Source: Bradyrhizobium sp. CB1015 (lineage in GTDB: Bacteria > Pseudomonadota > Alphaproteobacteria > Rhizobiales > Xanthobacteraceae). Taken from it: a stretch of 64,000 nucleotides of DNA. The translations under genes were made by a program, and so were the position numbers. Below, piece after piece: positions 44,656 to 55,522 of the stretch (within the stretch, counting starts at the first letter, position 1; each line of letters starts with the position of its first letter). The stretch lies in NCBI RefSeq assembly GCF_025200925.1, contig NZ_CP104174.1, positions 7,564,001 to 7,628,000 of the forward strand, in the 5' to 3' direction. Under the pieces are notes generated by a model. That model worked only from the letters and a program-made list of their open reading frames with translations, had not been told where the DNA came from and did no database searches.

Positions 44656-45846
44656 ATGACACAACATGACAACGATCCCGCCTGGCCGGACCACAAACCG
44701 ACCGCGCTCCTCGTGCTTGCCGACGGCACGGTGCTCGAGGGCTTCGGTCTCGGCGCCGAGGGCCACGCCGTCGGCGAAGTCTGCTTCAACACCGCGATGA
44801 CCGGCTATGAGGAGATCCTGACCGATCCCTCCTATGCCGGCCAGCTCATCACCTTCACCTTCCCGCATATCGGCAATGTCGGCACCAACGAGGACGACAT
44901 CGAGACGGTGAACATGGCCGCGACGCCGGGCGCGCGCGGGGTGATCCTGCGTACCGCGATCACCGATCCCTCGAACTATCGCGCCACCAAGCATCTCGAC
45001 GCCTGGCTCAAGGCGCGCGGCATCATCGGCCTCTCCGGCATCGACACCCGCGCGCTGACCGCGCTGATCCGGAGCAAGGGCATGCCCAACGCCGTGATCG
45101 CGCATTCCAGGACCGGCGAGTTCGATCTGCACGGCCTCAAGGAAGAGGCGCGCGAATGGCCGGGCCTCGAAGGCATGGACCTCGTGCCGATGGTGACGAG
45201 CGGCCAGCGCTTCACCTGGGACGAGACGCCTTGGGCCTGGGACAAGGGCTTTGGCCGGCAGGAGAAGCCCGAGTTCAACGTCGTCGCCATCGACTACGGC
45301 ATCAAGCGCAACATCCTGCGCCTGCTCGCCGGCGTCGGCTGCAAGGTGACGGTGGTGCCGGCAACGACGTCGTCCGAAGATATCCTGGCGATGAAGCCCG
45401 ACGGCGTGTTCCTGTCCAACGGCCCGGGCGATCCGGCTGCGACCGGCAAATATGCGGTGCCTGTGATCCGGGACGTGATCAAGTCGGGCACGCCGACTTT
45501 CGGCATTTGCCTCGGTCACCAGATGCTCGGCCTTGCCGTCGGCGCCAAGACCAAGAAGATGCATCAGGGCCATCACGGCGCCAATCACCCGGTGAAGGAC
45601 GAGACCACCGGCAAGGTCGAGATCACCTCGATGAACCACGGCTTTGCGGTGGACGAGACGACGCTGCCGAAGGGCGCGACGCAGACCCACATTTCCTTGT
45701 TTGATGGGTCCAACTGCGGCATCCAGCTCGACGGCAAGCCGGTGTTCTCGGTCCAATACCACCCCGAGGCCTCACCCGGCCCGCGCGACTCGCACTATCT
45801 GTTCCAGCGCTTCGCCGACCTGATGCGGCAGAGGAAGAGCGCGTAA
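44656..45846 (+). CDS. carA: Carbamoyl-phosphate synthase small subunit
   Basis: A 396-residue glutamine amidotransferase subunit. The N-terminal CPSase small-chain domain (Leu-Ala-Asp-Gly-Thr-Val-Leu-Glu-Gly) is followed by the class I GATase with catalytic Cys in Gly-Ile-Cys-Leu-Gly-His-Gln and His/Glu in Tyr-His-Pro-Glu-Ala-Ser. It delivers ammonia from glutamine to CarB for arginine and pyrimidine synthesis. The carB gene is about 4.5 kb downstream on the same strand, with six unrelated genes between. Confidence 0.97.
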   Translation: MTQHDNDPAWPDHKPTALLVLADGTVLEGFGLGAEGHAVGEVCFNTAMTGYEEILTDPSYAGQLITFTFPHIGNVGTNEDDIETVNMAATPGARGVILRTAITDPSNYRATKHLDAWLKARGIIGLSGIDTRALTALIRSKGMPNAVIAHSRTGEFDLHGLKEEAREWPGLEGMDLVPMVTSGQRFTWDETPWAWDKGFGRQEKPEFNVVAIDYGIKRNILRLLAGVGCKVTVVPATTSSEDILAMKPDGVFLSNGPGDPAATGKYAVPVIRDVIKSGTPTFGICLGHQMLGLAVGAKTKKMHQGHHGANHPVKDETTGKVEITSMNHGFAVDETTLPKGATQTHISLFDGSNCGIQLDGKPVFSVQYHPEASPGPRDSHYLFQRFADLMRQRKSA

Positions 45847-45884
45847 GCCGACACCCCGGCGGATAGGCCCGCCGGGCCCGGCCG

Positions 45885-46100
45885 TCACGGACGCATGAAC
45901 ATGAAGTCCGTGTCGGGATCGCAATTCTCGGCGATGAAGCGCAGCTCCGCCTGGATGTCGGCGACCGGCCTCGTCTCCAGATATTTCGCAATCACCAGAT
46001 TGAGCAATGCCCGGCAGACGGCCTCGTGCCCGAGGCCTTCCGTCTCCGCCTCGTCGACGGCCGCCGAGAAATGACGCTGCGCAACCTCGGATGCGTACAT
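45885..46100 (-). CDS. Small conserved-looking hypothetical protein
   Basis: A 71-residue acidic helical protein starting Met-Tyr-Ala-Ser-Glu-Val-Ala-Gln-Arg-His-Phe. It contains one Cys in the first half and one near the end, and no membrane segment. A GAGGG ribosome binding site precedes ATG 46100. No family recognised. It is convergent with carA, with 38 bases between the stop codons. Confidence 0.7.
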   Translation of the reverse strand: MYASEVAQRHFSAAVDEAETEGLGHEAVCRALLNLVIAKYLETRPVADIQAELRFIAENCDPDTDFMFMRP

Positions 46101-46247
46101 GGCGTTCCCTCTTCTTCTTCGCTTTGATTGGCGTGCCCGCTAATGGCCGCCTGCGCCTTGATCTCCGTCAAGCCGGCGTATGGACTGTCACAAGGAACAA
46201 GAGGCCTTGCGCTCTCTTGATTCGAGGTCTGCAGTGGGAGCCCTGCC

Positions 46248-46769
46248 ATGTCCGTCGTCCGCGACAAGGCCGAGCCGCTCGCCATCGTGTTCGAGGATGA
46301 CGGGCTCGTGCCGAACAACATCCTTCCGTTCCTGGTCTACCAGGGCGCGGTGAAGCTCGATCCGAGGCGCCCGGAAGAGACGATCGAAAACCTGTTCGAA
46401 GCGAACGGCTGGGGCGGCACGTGGCGCAACGGCGTCTATGATTATCTGCACTATCACGCGACGGTGCACGAGGTGCTCGGCGTGGCGCGCGGCAGCGCCC
46501 GCGTCCGTTTCGGCGGCGATCATGGCCAGGAGCTTCAGATCCATGCCGGTGATGTCGCGATCCTGCCTGCCGGCACCGGACATCAATGCATCAAGGCCAG
46601 CGACGATTTCTGCGTGATCGGCGCCTATCCGCCGGGCAGCAAGATGGAGATCACCAGGGCAACGCCGGAGAACCATGCGAAAGCGCTGAAGACGATTCCG
46701 CACGTCGCGCTGCCGCCGGCTGATCCCGTGACGGGGAAGGATGGCGCGCTGATGCGGTTGTGGCGGTAA
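46248..46769 (+). CDS. Cupin-domain protein
   Basis: A 173-residue single-cupin protein: metal-binding motif 1 around Tyr-His-Ala-Thr-Val-His-Glu-Val-Leu (His, His, Glu) and motif 2 around Pro-Ala-Gly-Thr-Gly-His. The subgroup resembles uncharacterised YjlB-type cupins, which begin with Glu-Asp-Asp-Gly-x-x-Pro-Asn-Asn as here. Function unknown; metal-dependent. A repeat element follows the stop. Confidence 0.85.
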   Translation: MSVVRDKAEPLAIVFEDDGLVPNNILPFLVYQGAVKLDPRRPEETIENLFEANGWGGTWRNGVYDYLHYHATVHEVLGVARGSARVRFGGDHGQELQIHAGDVAILPAGTGHQCIKASDDFCVIGAYPPGSKMEITRATPENHAKALKTIPHVALPPADPVTGKDGALMRLWR

Positions 46770-46790
46770 CTGCGAGCGCCGTGCAGCAGA

Positions 46791-46899
46791 GTGGGTTAGC
46801 CGAAGGCGTAACCCACCATCTCCTTCGCCGCGGATCCAAAAGCGGTGGGTTACGCTCAGCGACTGCGCTTCGCGCAATTGCAACGCGAACCCACCCTAC
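46791..46899. repeat. Intergenic repeat (GTGGGTTAGCCGAAGGCGTA type)
   Basis: GTGGGTTAGCCGAAGGCGTA followed by ACCCACC forms one hairpin; GCGGTGGGTTACGCTC and CGCGAACCCACCC form a second. It fills the gap between the convergent cupin and dps genes. Confidence 0.8.
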
Positions 46900-46906
46900 A
46901 CATCCT

Positions 46907-47431
46907 CTACGCCTCGTTGGCGCCTTCCTGCCGGGTCGCTTCGAACAGGAACCAGGTCCGGCGCTCGGTCTCGTCGATGAAGTTTTCCAAAATGCTGGCG
47001 CTGGCGACGTCGCCGGCCTCGTCGCAGACGTCGTGCGCCTTGCGCATCGCGGCTGCGACGTGCTTGTTGTCCTGCATCAGCTCGCGCAGCATCTCCCGCG
47101 GTGGGACGTAGTCCTCGTTGTTGTCCTTGATGGTCTGGAGCTTTGCGACCTGACCGATCGACTTCAGCGTGGTGCCGCCGATCTTGCGGACGCGCTCGGC
47201 GAGCTGGTCGGTGGTGGCGAAGATCTGGTCGGACTGCTCGTCGAGCAGCAGGTGGTAATCCCGGAAGTGGCGCCCACTGATGTGCCAGTGGAAATTCTTG
47301 GTCTTGAGATAAAGCGCGAACGCGTCGGCCAGAAGCACGTTGAGCGCCTCAGAGACTTTCTTGACACCGTCGGACGACAGATCAGTGGGGGTATCGAGTT
47401 CGGGCGAGACCTTGTTGTTGGTTTTGCTCAC
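46907..47431 (-). CDS. dps: Dps family DNA-binding ferritin-like protein
   Basis: A 174-residue Dps-type protein. The ferroxidase ligands are in place: Phe-His-Trp-His-Ile near residue 50, Asp in Phe-Arg-Asp-Tyr-His and Asp-Glu-Gln in the next turn. It stores iron using hydrogen peroxide and protects DNA, as a dodecamer. The start codon is GTG 47431, preceded by AGGAAGG; this gives the usual Dps N terminus with several Lys. No OxyR or Fur box is obvious in the short upstream region. Confidence 0.9.
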   Translation of the reverse strand: MSKTNNKVSPELDTPTDLSSDGVKKVSEALNVLLADAFALYLKTKNFHWHISGRHFRDYHLLLDEQSDQIFATTDQLAERVRKIGGTTLKSIGQVAKLQTIKDNNEDYVPPREMLRELMQDNKHVAAAMRKAHDVCDEAGDVASASILENFIDETERRTWFLFEATRQEGANEA

Positions 47432-47545
47432 GGGAGACCTTCCTGTTAGGACGCGGACATTGACGGCGCGCCGTCGCACACCTAACGCAAGGCGGCCAGC
47501 GCCAGTTCCGCTACCGGAACCGTTTGGCCAGGACCTTCGAGTACC

Positions 47546-48247
47546 ATGGACGATTGGATCGATTATTACGACTCGACGCATACGATCTATGTCAGCAAGC
47601 TGCATCGCGACTTGCACTTCCAGATCATTGCGCGGGACATCATCGGCTACATCCCCTCGCCCGAGGCGTCGGTGCTGGACTATGCCTGCGGGGAAGCGCT
47701 GTCCGCGAACCAGGTGGCAGCCGCCTGCGGCAAGCTGATCCTGGCCGAGCCCGCACCGGGCGTGCGCGGCCGGCTGATCGCGCGGTTTGCCCCGAACACC
47801 AAGATCCGCGTCCGCTCGCTCGACGACGTCCGCAAGATGCAGGACCAGTCGATCGACCTCGTCGTGATGAACTCGGTCGCGCAATACATGACGCCGGACG
47901 AGCTCGATGCGGCACTGCTGAACATCCGCCGGATCCTGAAGCCCTCGGGCAAGCTGGTGCTGGGCGACATTCTCCAGCCGCAGGTCGGCATGGCCAGGGA
48001 CGTGATGGCGCTGCTCGGCTTCGGCCTGCGCCACGGCTTTCTGAAAGACGCGCTGATCGGGCTGATCAGCACCGCGCTGTCGGATTATCGCCAGCTGCGC
48101 TCGCGGATCGGGCTGCAGCGCTACAGCGAGGGCGAGGTCACGGCCAAGCTGAAGGCGGCGGGCTTCGCGGTCCAGCGCGCGCACAGCAATATCGGCCACA
48201 ACCGCTGGCGCATGACCTTCATCGCGAGGCCGCCTCTGGTCCGTTAA
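47546..48247 (+). CDS. SAM-dependent methyltransferase
   Basis: A 233-residue class I methyltransferase. Motif I is Val-Leu-Asp-Tyr-Ala-Cys-Gly-Glu-Ala, the post-II acidic residue is in Leu-Ala-Glu-Pro, and motif IV/V is Asp-Leu-Val-Val-Met-Asn-Ser-Val-Ala-Gln-Tyr. A C-terminal Phe-Ile-Ala-Arg is typical. The N-terminal Tyr-Tyr-Asp-Ser-Thr-His-Thr-Ile-Tyr-Val segment resembles methyltransferases acting on small molecules. The substrate is unknown. Divergent from dps by 114 bases. Confidence 0.85.
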   Translation: MDDWIDYYDSTHTIYVSKLHRDLHFQIIARDIIGYIPSPEASVLDYACGEALSANQVAAACGKLILAEPAPGVRGRLIARFAPNTKIRVRSLDDVRKMQDQSIDLVVMNSVAQYMTPDELDAALLNIRRILKPSGKLVLGDILQPQVGMARDVMALLGFGLRHGFLKDALIGLISTALSDYRQLRSRIGLQRYSEGEVTAKLKAAGFAVQRAHSNIGHNRWRMTFIARPPLVR

Positions 48248-48301
48248 GCATAACAATTAGCCGTTGTGGCTTGTCGCACTGCAATCGGTAATGATCGCCG
48301 T

Positions 48302-48377
48302 GGCCCGGTGGCGGAAGCGTCTACGCGAGGGCGGTGCAACGCTCTACATCCTGGTTCAAATCCAGGCCGGGTCTCCA
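48302..48377 (+). tRNA. Aberrant tRNA-Cys-like gene (GCA)
   Basis: A 76-nt unit folds as a tRNA: 7-bp acceptor GGCCCGG/CCGGGTC, T arm CCTGG-TTCAAAT-CCAGG, discriminator T and encoded CCA. T at the discriminator and a GCA triplet at 48336-48338 are the main identity elements of tRNA-Cys. However, the D loop lacks the GG pair, the D stem has only three pairs, and the anticodon stem is 6 bp with a 6-nt loop. It may be a divergent extra tRNA-Cys, a tRNA-like RNA or a decaying copy. Identity with any known gene was not checked. Confidence 0.6.
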
Positions 48378-48480
48378 CGCTTCGCCCCTGCGGGGCTACG
48401 CGTGGCGCAGCCACGCGAGGTCCGAAGGGACGAAGCGTGTCCGGCGTAGCTTAAGCGAAGCGCAAGCGTAGACGGACTGG
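48378..48480. repeat. Compound intergenic repeat after the tRNA-like gene
   Basis: A GC-rich stretch with inverted parts (CGCGTGG/CCACGCG; CGTAGCTTAAGCG; CTTCGCC/GGACGAAG) directly after the tRNA-like gene. It resembles the repeat types of this chromosome that contain GTGTCCGGCGTAGC. It leaves no terminator-like T tract. Confidence 0.55.
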
Positions 48481-48503
48481 CCGCCAAGCAGCGCGCAACC
48501 GTC

Positions 48504-48881
48504 TCATTTTCGGTCAACCTCGATCAAGTCGCAGCCGGACACGAGCGGAAGCCGGTCGGCATCCTTGGCTGCGGAGCTGAGCACCGCATCGAGCAGGCCC
48601 GGGAACCGCGCCTCCAGATCCTCACGGCGCAGTCGCATGAATCGATTTGTGCCGGCGATGCGCGTCCGCATCAGGCCGCAGTCGCGCAGCTTGGCGAAGT
48701 GATAAGCGAGGTTGGACTTGCCGCTCAGCGCGCTGAAGTCGCTGCAGCGGAGTTCGCTGCTGACACGTTCCTGCTGGGCGAGCTGGTAGACGATCGCCAG
48801 ACGGATCGGATCGCTCAGGCAATCCAGGACCATCGGCAGCTCGATCTGCTCGCGGGTGGGATGGTGCGGCGTGCGGCTCAT
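48504..48881 (-). CDS. ArsR-family transcriptional regulator (divergent to MFS)
   Basis: A 125-residue winged-helix protein: Leu-Asp-Cys-Leu-Ser-Asp-Pro-Ile-Arg-Leu-Ala-Ile dimer helix, recognition helix in Gly-Lys-Ser-Asn-Leu-Ala-Tyr-His-Phe-Ala-Lys-Leu and a wing with Arg-Ile-Ala-Gly-Thr-Asn-Arg. It has three cysteines (Leu-Asp-Cys, Leu-Arg-Cys, Asp-Cys-Gly) that could sense metal or redox state. It is divergent from the MFS exporter gene; two matching palindromes lie between them. The start at 48881 is the best domain fit. Confidence 0.88.
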   Translation of the reverse strand: MSRTPHHPTREQIELPMVLDCLSDPIRLAIVYQLAQQERVSSELRCSDFSALSGKSNLAYHFAKLRDCGLMRTRIAGTNRFMRLRREDLEARFPGLLDAVLSSAAKDADRLPLVSGCDLIEVDRK

Positions 48882-48912
48882 GGTTCGGGAATCATAGCGA
48901 TGCGACCGCAAT

Positions 48913-48978
48913 GTTCAATAGTTCTTGAACCAATTGACAGCGAAATCACTTCGTTCGATAGTTCAATGAATCTTGAAC
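48913..48978. promoter_or_regulatory. Paired ArsR operators and promoter between arsR and MFS
   Basis: Two 18-bp palindromes of form GTTCAA-N6-TTGAAC lie at 48913-48930 and 48961-48978. Between and overlapping them, TTGACA (48934-48939) with a 17-base spacer and GATAGT (48957-48962) form a promoter toward the MFS gene. The right palindrome covers the MFS start of transcription; the left covers the regulator's own promoter region. This is a standard design for repression of both genes. Confidence 0.75.
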
Positions 48979-48994
48979 ATAGGGATCGTTTCCA

Positions 48995-50164
48995 ATGAGC
49001 GTGTTCTGGCTGGCCCTGGGGGCCTTCGCGATCGGCACAGAAGGCTTTGTCATCGCTGGACTTTTGCCAGCGATCGCCACCGACCTGTCGATTTCCGTCT
49101 CCGCCGCGGGCCAATTGGTCACGGCCTACGCCCTCACCTATGCGGTGGGCTCGCCCATCCTCGCAGTGGCGCTGAACAATATCGACCGCCGCACCGTGCT
49201 GGCCCTGGCTCTATCGACCTTCATCGCCGGTAACCTCGCCGCGATGGTCGCATCCAACTATGCCCTGCTGCTGGCCTCGCGGATGCTGATGGCGCTGGGC
49301 TCGGGGCTGTGCATGCCGACGGCGCTTGCCGTGTCCGTGGCGGTCGCCGCGCCCGAACGGCGCGGCCGCGCCGTGGCGCTCGTCACCGCGGGCCTCACGG
49401 TTGCGACCGTGATCGGCGTTCCCTTCGGCAATCTCGTCGGCAGCCTGTTCGGCTGGCGTGCAACCTTTGCCATGGTCGCCCTGATCGGCGCTGTTGCGCT
49501 CGCCGGCCTGCTGCTCGGCCTGCCACGCGGCCTGCCGCGCAATACGGCCTCGCTCGGCGAGAGGCTGGCGGTGGCGCGCCATCGCAACGTTGTGGTCGCG
49601 CTGCTGATCACGATGTTGTGGGCACTGGGCGGCTTCACGGTGTTCACCTATTTCGCAGTCCCGCTGCGTGGCCTCGGCTTCGACGCCTCGCAGATCAGCC
49701 TTGCTCTGCTGGTGTTTGGCGGCGCGGCGGCGATCGGGAACATGTTCGGCGGCGTCCTGGCCGACCGGCTCGGCACGCTCGCGACCGCAGGCCTCGGGCT
49801 CGCCGGGATGGCGGGCGCCCTGATCCTGCATTCGCTGGTCCTGAAGCTGATGCCCGCGCAGGCGCATTACGCGGTGCTCGGCGCGATCTTCCTCTGGGGC
49901 CTCTCGGGCTGGGCGTTCTATCCGGCCCAGCTCGCCAGCATCATCCGGATCGAGCCACAGGCTTCGATGATCGCGCTCTCGCTCAACGCCTCGTCGATGT
50001 ATCTCGGCTTCGCCATCGGCGGAGCGCTGGGCGGCGCGGTGCTGGCCACCCTCTCGCCGACCGACCTCGGCTGGATCGGCGGAACGAGCGTTGCGGCATC
50101 GCTTCTGGTGCACCTCGCCCGCGGCTGGCAGGCGCGGCCAAAACCCGTCAAAATTGCCGGTTGA
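48995..50164 (+). CDS. MFS transporter (DHA1 family, drug/arabinose-efflux type)
   Basis: A 389-residue permease with 12 hydrophobic helices. It has the family A motif region near Asn-Asn-Ile-Asp-Arg-Arg (loop 2-3) and the C motif of exporters in helix 5 (Gly-Val-Pro-Phe-Gly-Asn-Leu). It resembles the YdhP/AraJ-like group of efflux proteins. The start at 48995 is preceded by AGGG. Expression is probably controlled by the divergent ArsR regulator. The substrate is unknown. Confidence 0.9.
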   Translation: MSVFWLALGAFAIGTEGFVIAGLLPAIATDLSISVSAAGQLVTAYALTYAVGSPILAVALNNIDRRTVLALALSTFIAGNLAAMVASNYALLLASRMLMALGSGLCMPTALAVSVAVAAPERRGRAVALVTAGLTVATVIGVPFGNLVGSLFGWRATFAMVALIGAVALAGLLLGLPRGLPRNTASLGERLAVARHRNVVVALLITMLWALGGFTVFTYFAVPLRGLGFDASQISLALLVFGGAAAIGNMFGGVLADRLGTLATAGLGLAGMAGALILHSLVLKLMPAQAHYAVLGAIFLWGLSGWAFYPAQLASIIRIEPQASMIALSLNASSMYLGFAIGGALGGAVLATLSPTDLGWIGGTSVAASLLVHLARGWQARPKPVKIAG

Positions 50165-50250
50165 TGGGCGTTTTTCGGGGTTTCGCCGTCCCGAAAACTG
50201 GTCTAAGTACCCACCCGCGCGCGAGGGAGACCACCGCGCTCTCGGCCACA

Positions 50251-50279
50251 GGGACGCGCAGCAAGCGCGCCCTTTTTTT
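50251..50279 (+). terminator. Terminator between the MFS gene and carB
   Basis: GGG-a-CGCGC-agcaa-GCGCG-CCC stem (one bulge) followed by seven T residues. It lies only 29 bases before the carB start, so it ends the MFS message and could also act as a carB attenuator. Confidence 0.7.
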
Positions 50280-50308
50280 GTGCCAAATTTCCACTTCGGC
50301 GAGAGTTG

Positions 50309-53773
<3,465 letters not shown>

Positions 53774-53986
53774 TCGCTAGCGGCAGCGAAGCTTCCGCTA
53801 AGTGATTGGCAATGAAGCCACAATGGCCGGAGGAACTGTCCGGCCAGGTGGCAGTTCTGTTCCGGCGCTAAAGCCCATATCTGTCAAGGTCCGGCAGCCC
53901 CTCTTTGGGCTCTGGAGGACTGACGAATCAAAGGTTGCGGCGCCCATCCGCATTTTGGGGCGCACGATCGAAGGACGAGAGAGACG

Positions 53987-54460
53987 ATGGAAAAGGTTCC
54001 GATGACCCAGGCCGGCTTTGTCGCGCTCGGGGAAGAATTGAAGCAGCGCCAGTCCGTGGACCGTCCGCGGATCATCGAGCATATCGCCGAGGCGCGCTCG
54101 CACGGAGACCTGTCGGAAAACGCGGAATATCATGCCGCGAAGGAAGAGCAGTCGCACAATGAGGGCCGCATCGCCGAGCTCGAGGACAAGCTCGCGCGTG
54201 CCGACATCATCGACATCTCCAAGCTCTCCGGCGACACCATCAAGTTCGGCGCCACCGTGACGCTGGTCGATGAGGACACCGAGAAGAAGACGGTGTGGCA
54301 GATCGTCGGCGAGGTCGAGGCGGACGCCAAGAAGGGCCGCATCTCGATCACCTCGCCGCTCGCACGCGCATTGATCGGCAAGAAGAAGGGCGCCACGGTC
54401 GAGGTCAACACGCCGGGCGGCGCCAAGGCGTACGAGATCACCAAGGTGGAGTGGCGGTAA
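53987..54460 (+). CDS. greA: Transcription elongation factor GreA
   Basis: A 157-residue GreA: N-terminal coiled coil with the tip Asp-Leu-Ser-Glu-Asn-Ala-Glu-Tyr (the two acidic residues needed for transcript cleavage) and C-terminal FKBP-like domain. It rescues backtracked RNA polymerase. It follows carB by 213 bases. The leader between them contains two hairpins (near 53908-53922 and 53940-53965), which may be regulatory. A strong terminator follows the gene. Confidence 0.97.
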   Translation: MEKVPMTQAGFVALGEELKQRQSVDRPRIIEHIAEARSHGDLSENAEYHAAKEEQSHNEGRIAELEDKLARADIIDISKLSGDTIKFGATVTLVDEDTEKKTVWQIVGEVEADAKKGRISITSPLARALIGKKKGATVEVNTPGGAKAYEITKVEWR

Positions 54461-54494
54461 GGATTTGCCGCTGCTGCGTCAGATGTGTCGAAAC

Positions 54495-54518
54495 GGCCGC
54501 GCACTGCGCGGCCTTTTT
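54495..54518 (+). terminator. Rho-independent terminator of greA
   Basis: GGCCGCGC-act-GCGCGGCC (54495-54513) is a perfect 8-bp stem followed by five T residues. Confidence 0.9.
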
Positions 54519-54565
54519 GTTTCAGCGGGTTGCTGGGGTTGTGGTGGACACACGCTCTCACCTCG

Positions 54566-54753
54566 TCATTGCAGGCGCAGCGAAGCAATCCAGACTGCCT
54601 CCATCACCGTCACCCTGAGGTGGCCGCTTCTTCAGCGGCCCTCGAAGGGCGACGGCCCCACTGGTGCCGCGCGCAGCGACATACGGGCCGTGCATCCTTC
54701 GAGGCTCCCCATGGGACGCGTTGCGTCCCATGCCTCGCGCCTCAGGATGACGG
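54566..54753. repeat. Intergenic repeats between greA and lrp
   Basis: 54566-54592 is a single arm of the CATTGC...GCAGCGAAGCAATCCAG family (see 26064). 54608-54753 is a CATCCTTCGAGG/CTCAGGATGACGG element, starting CGTCACCCTGAGGTGGCCGC. With the greA terminator they account for the 316-base gap before lrp; no gene is seen in it. Confidence 0.8.
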
Positions 54754-54776
54754 AGCTGATAGACCGCTTGGCGCGC

Positions 54777-55256
54777 CTACCGCCGTCCCTTCACCTCCAG
54801 CGGCACGGCCGCCTCGTATTTCGAATTGTGCAGCACCAATGACGTACGCACATTGCGGACATGCGGCGCCGCCGTCAGGTGCGTGACGAAATCCTGGAAG
54901 GTCGCCATGTCGGGGGCGACGCATTTCAGGATGAAATCGACTTCGCCGGAAAGCATCCAGCATTCCCGCACCAAGGGCTCGGCGCGGACGAATTCCTCGA
55001 ACGCGCGCAGATCCGCCTCGGCCTGGCTGGACAGGTGCACGGCGGCGAAAACGGTGACGTCGAAGCCCAGCTTGCGCGCGTCCAGGAGGCCGCGATAGCC
55101 GTGGATATAGCCCTCCTCCTCCAGCGCCCGGACGCGGCGCAGGCAGGGGGGCGGCGAAATGCCGACGCGCTTGGCCAGCTCGACATTGGTGATTCGACCG
55201 TCGGCCTGAATCTCGCCGAGAATTTTCAGGTCGATCTCGTCTAGGTTCCGCGACAC
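54777..55256 (-). CDS. lrp: Lrp/AsnC-family transcriptional regulator
   Basis: A 159-residue Lrp-type protein: N-terminal HTH with Asn-Val-Glu-Leu-Ala-Lys-Arg-Val-Gly-Ile-Ser and Cys-Leu-Arg-Arg-Val-Arg, then the RAM effector domain from about residue 70 with Val-Asp-Phe-Ile-Leu-Lys. It is divergent from trxB, an arrangement conserved in rhizobia. A perfect palindrome 75 bases upstream of its start is a probable operator. The effector amino acid cannot be told. Confidence 0.92.
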   Translation of the reverse strand: MSRNLDEIDLKILGEIQADGRITNVELAKRVGISPPPCLRRVRALEEEGYIHGYRGLLDARKLGFDVTVFAAVHLSSQAEADLRAFEEFVRAEPLVRECWMLSGEVDFILKCVAPDMATFQDFVTHLTAAPHVRNVRTSLVLHNSKYEAAVPLEVKGRR

Positions 55257-55331
55257 GTGATTGGAACTCCTGGCCTTTACGGCGGTATTGGGTGATTTGT
55301 CGAAATCCTCATAGCCTAAGCCGCACAGCTA

Positions 55332-55348
55332 GCGCAATTTTATTGCGC
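55332..55348. promoter_or_regulatory. Lrp-type operator in the lrp-trxB gap
   Basis: GCGCAA-tttta-TTGCGC is a perfect 6-5-6 palindrome, followed six bases later by another GCGCAA half-site (55354-55359). Location between the divergent genes suggests Lrp binding. Confidence 0.6.
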
Positions 55349-55522
55349 GTGCAGCGCAATCGACTTTTGTTCCCTGTTGGAAAAATCCGCCGATAGGGAA
55401 TGCAATTCTTGCATGGCTCGCCAGAAGGCTTAGATTAGCTCTGATATTTCAGCGCCTCCGCGAGGCCTCCCGGCACATTCCGCGCCCGCGCTGCAAATCC
55501 CCCGTGAAAGGCGTCCATCGAA

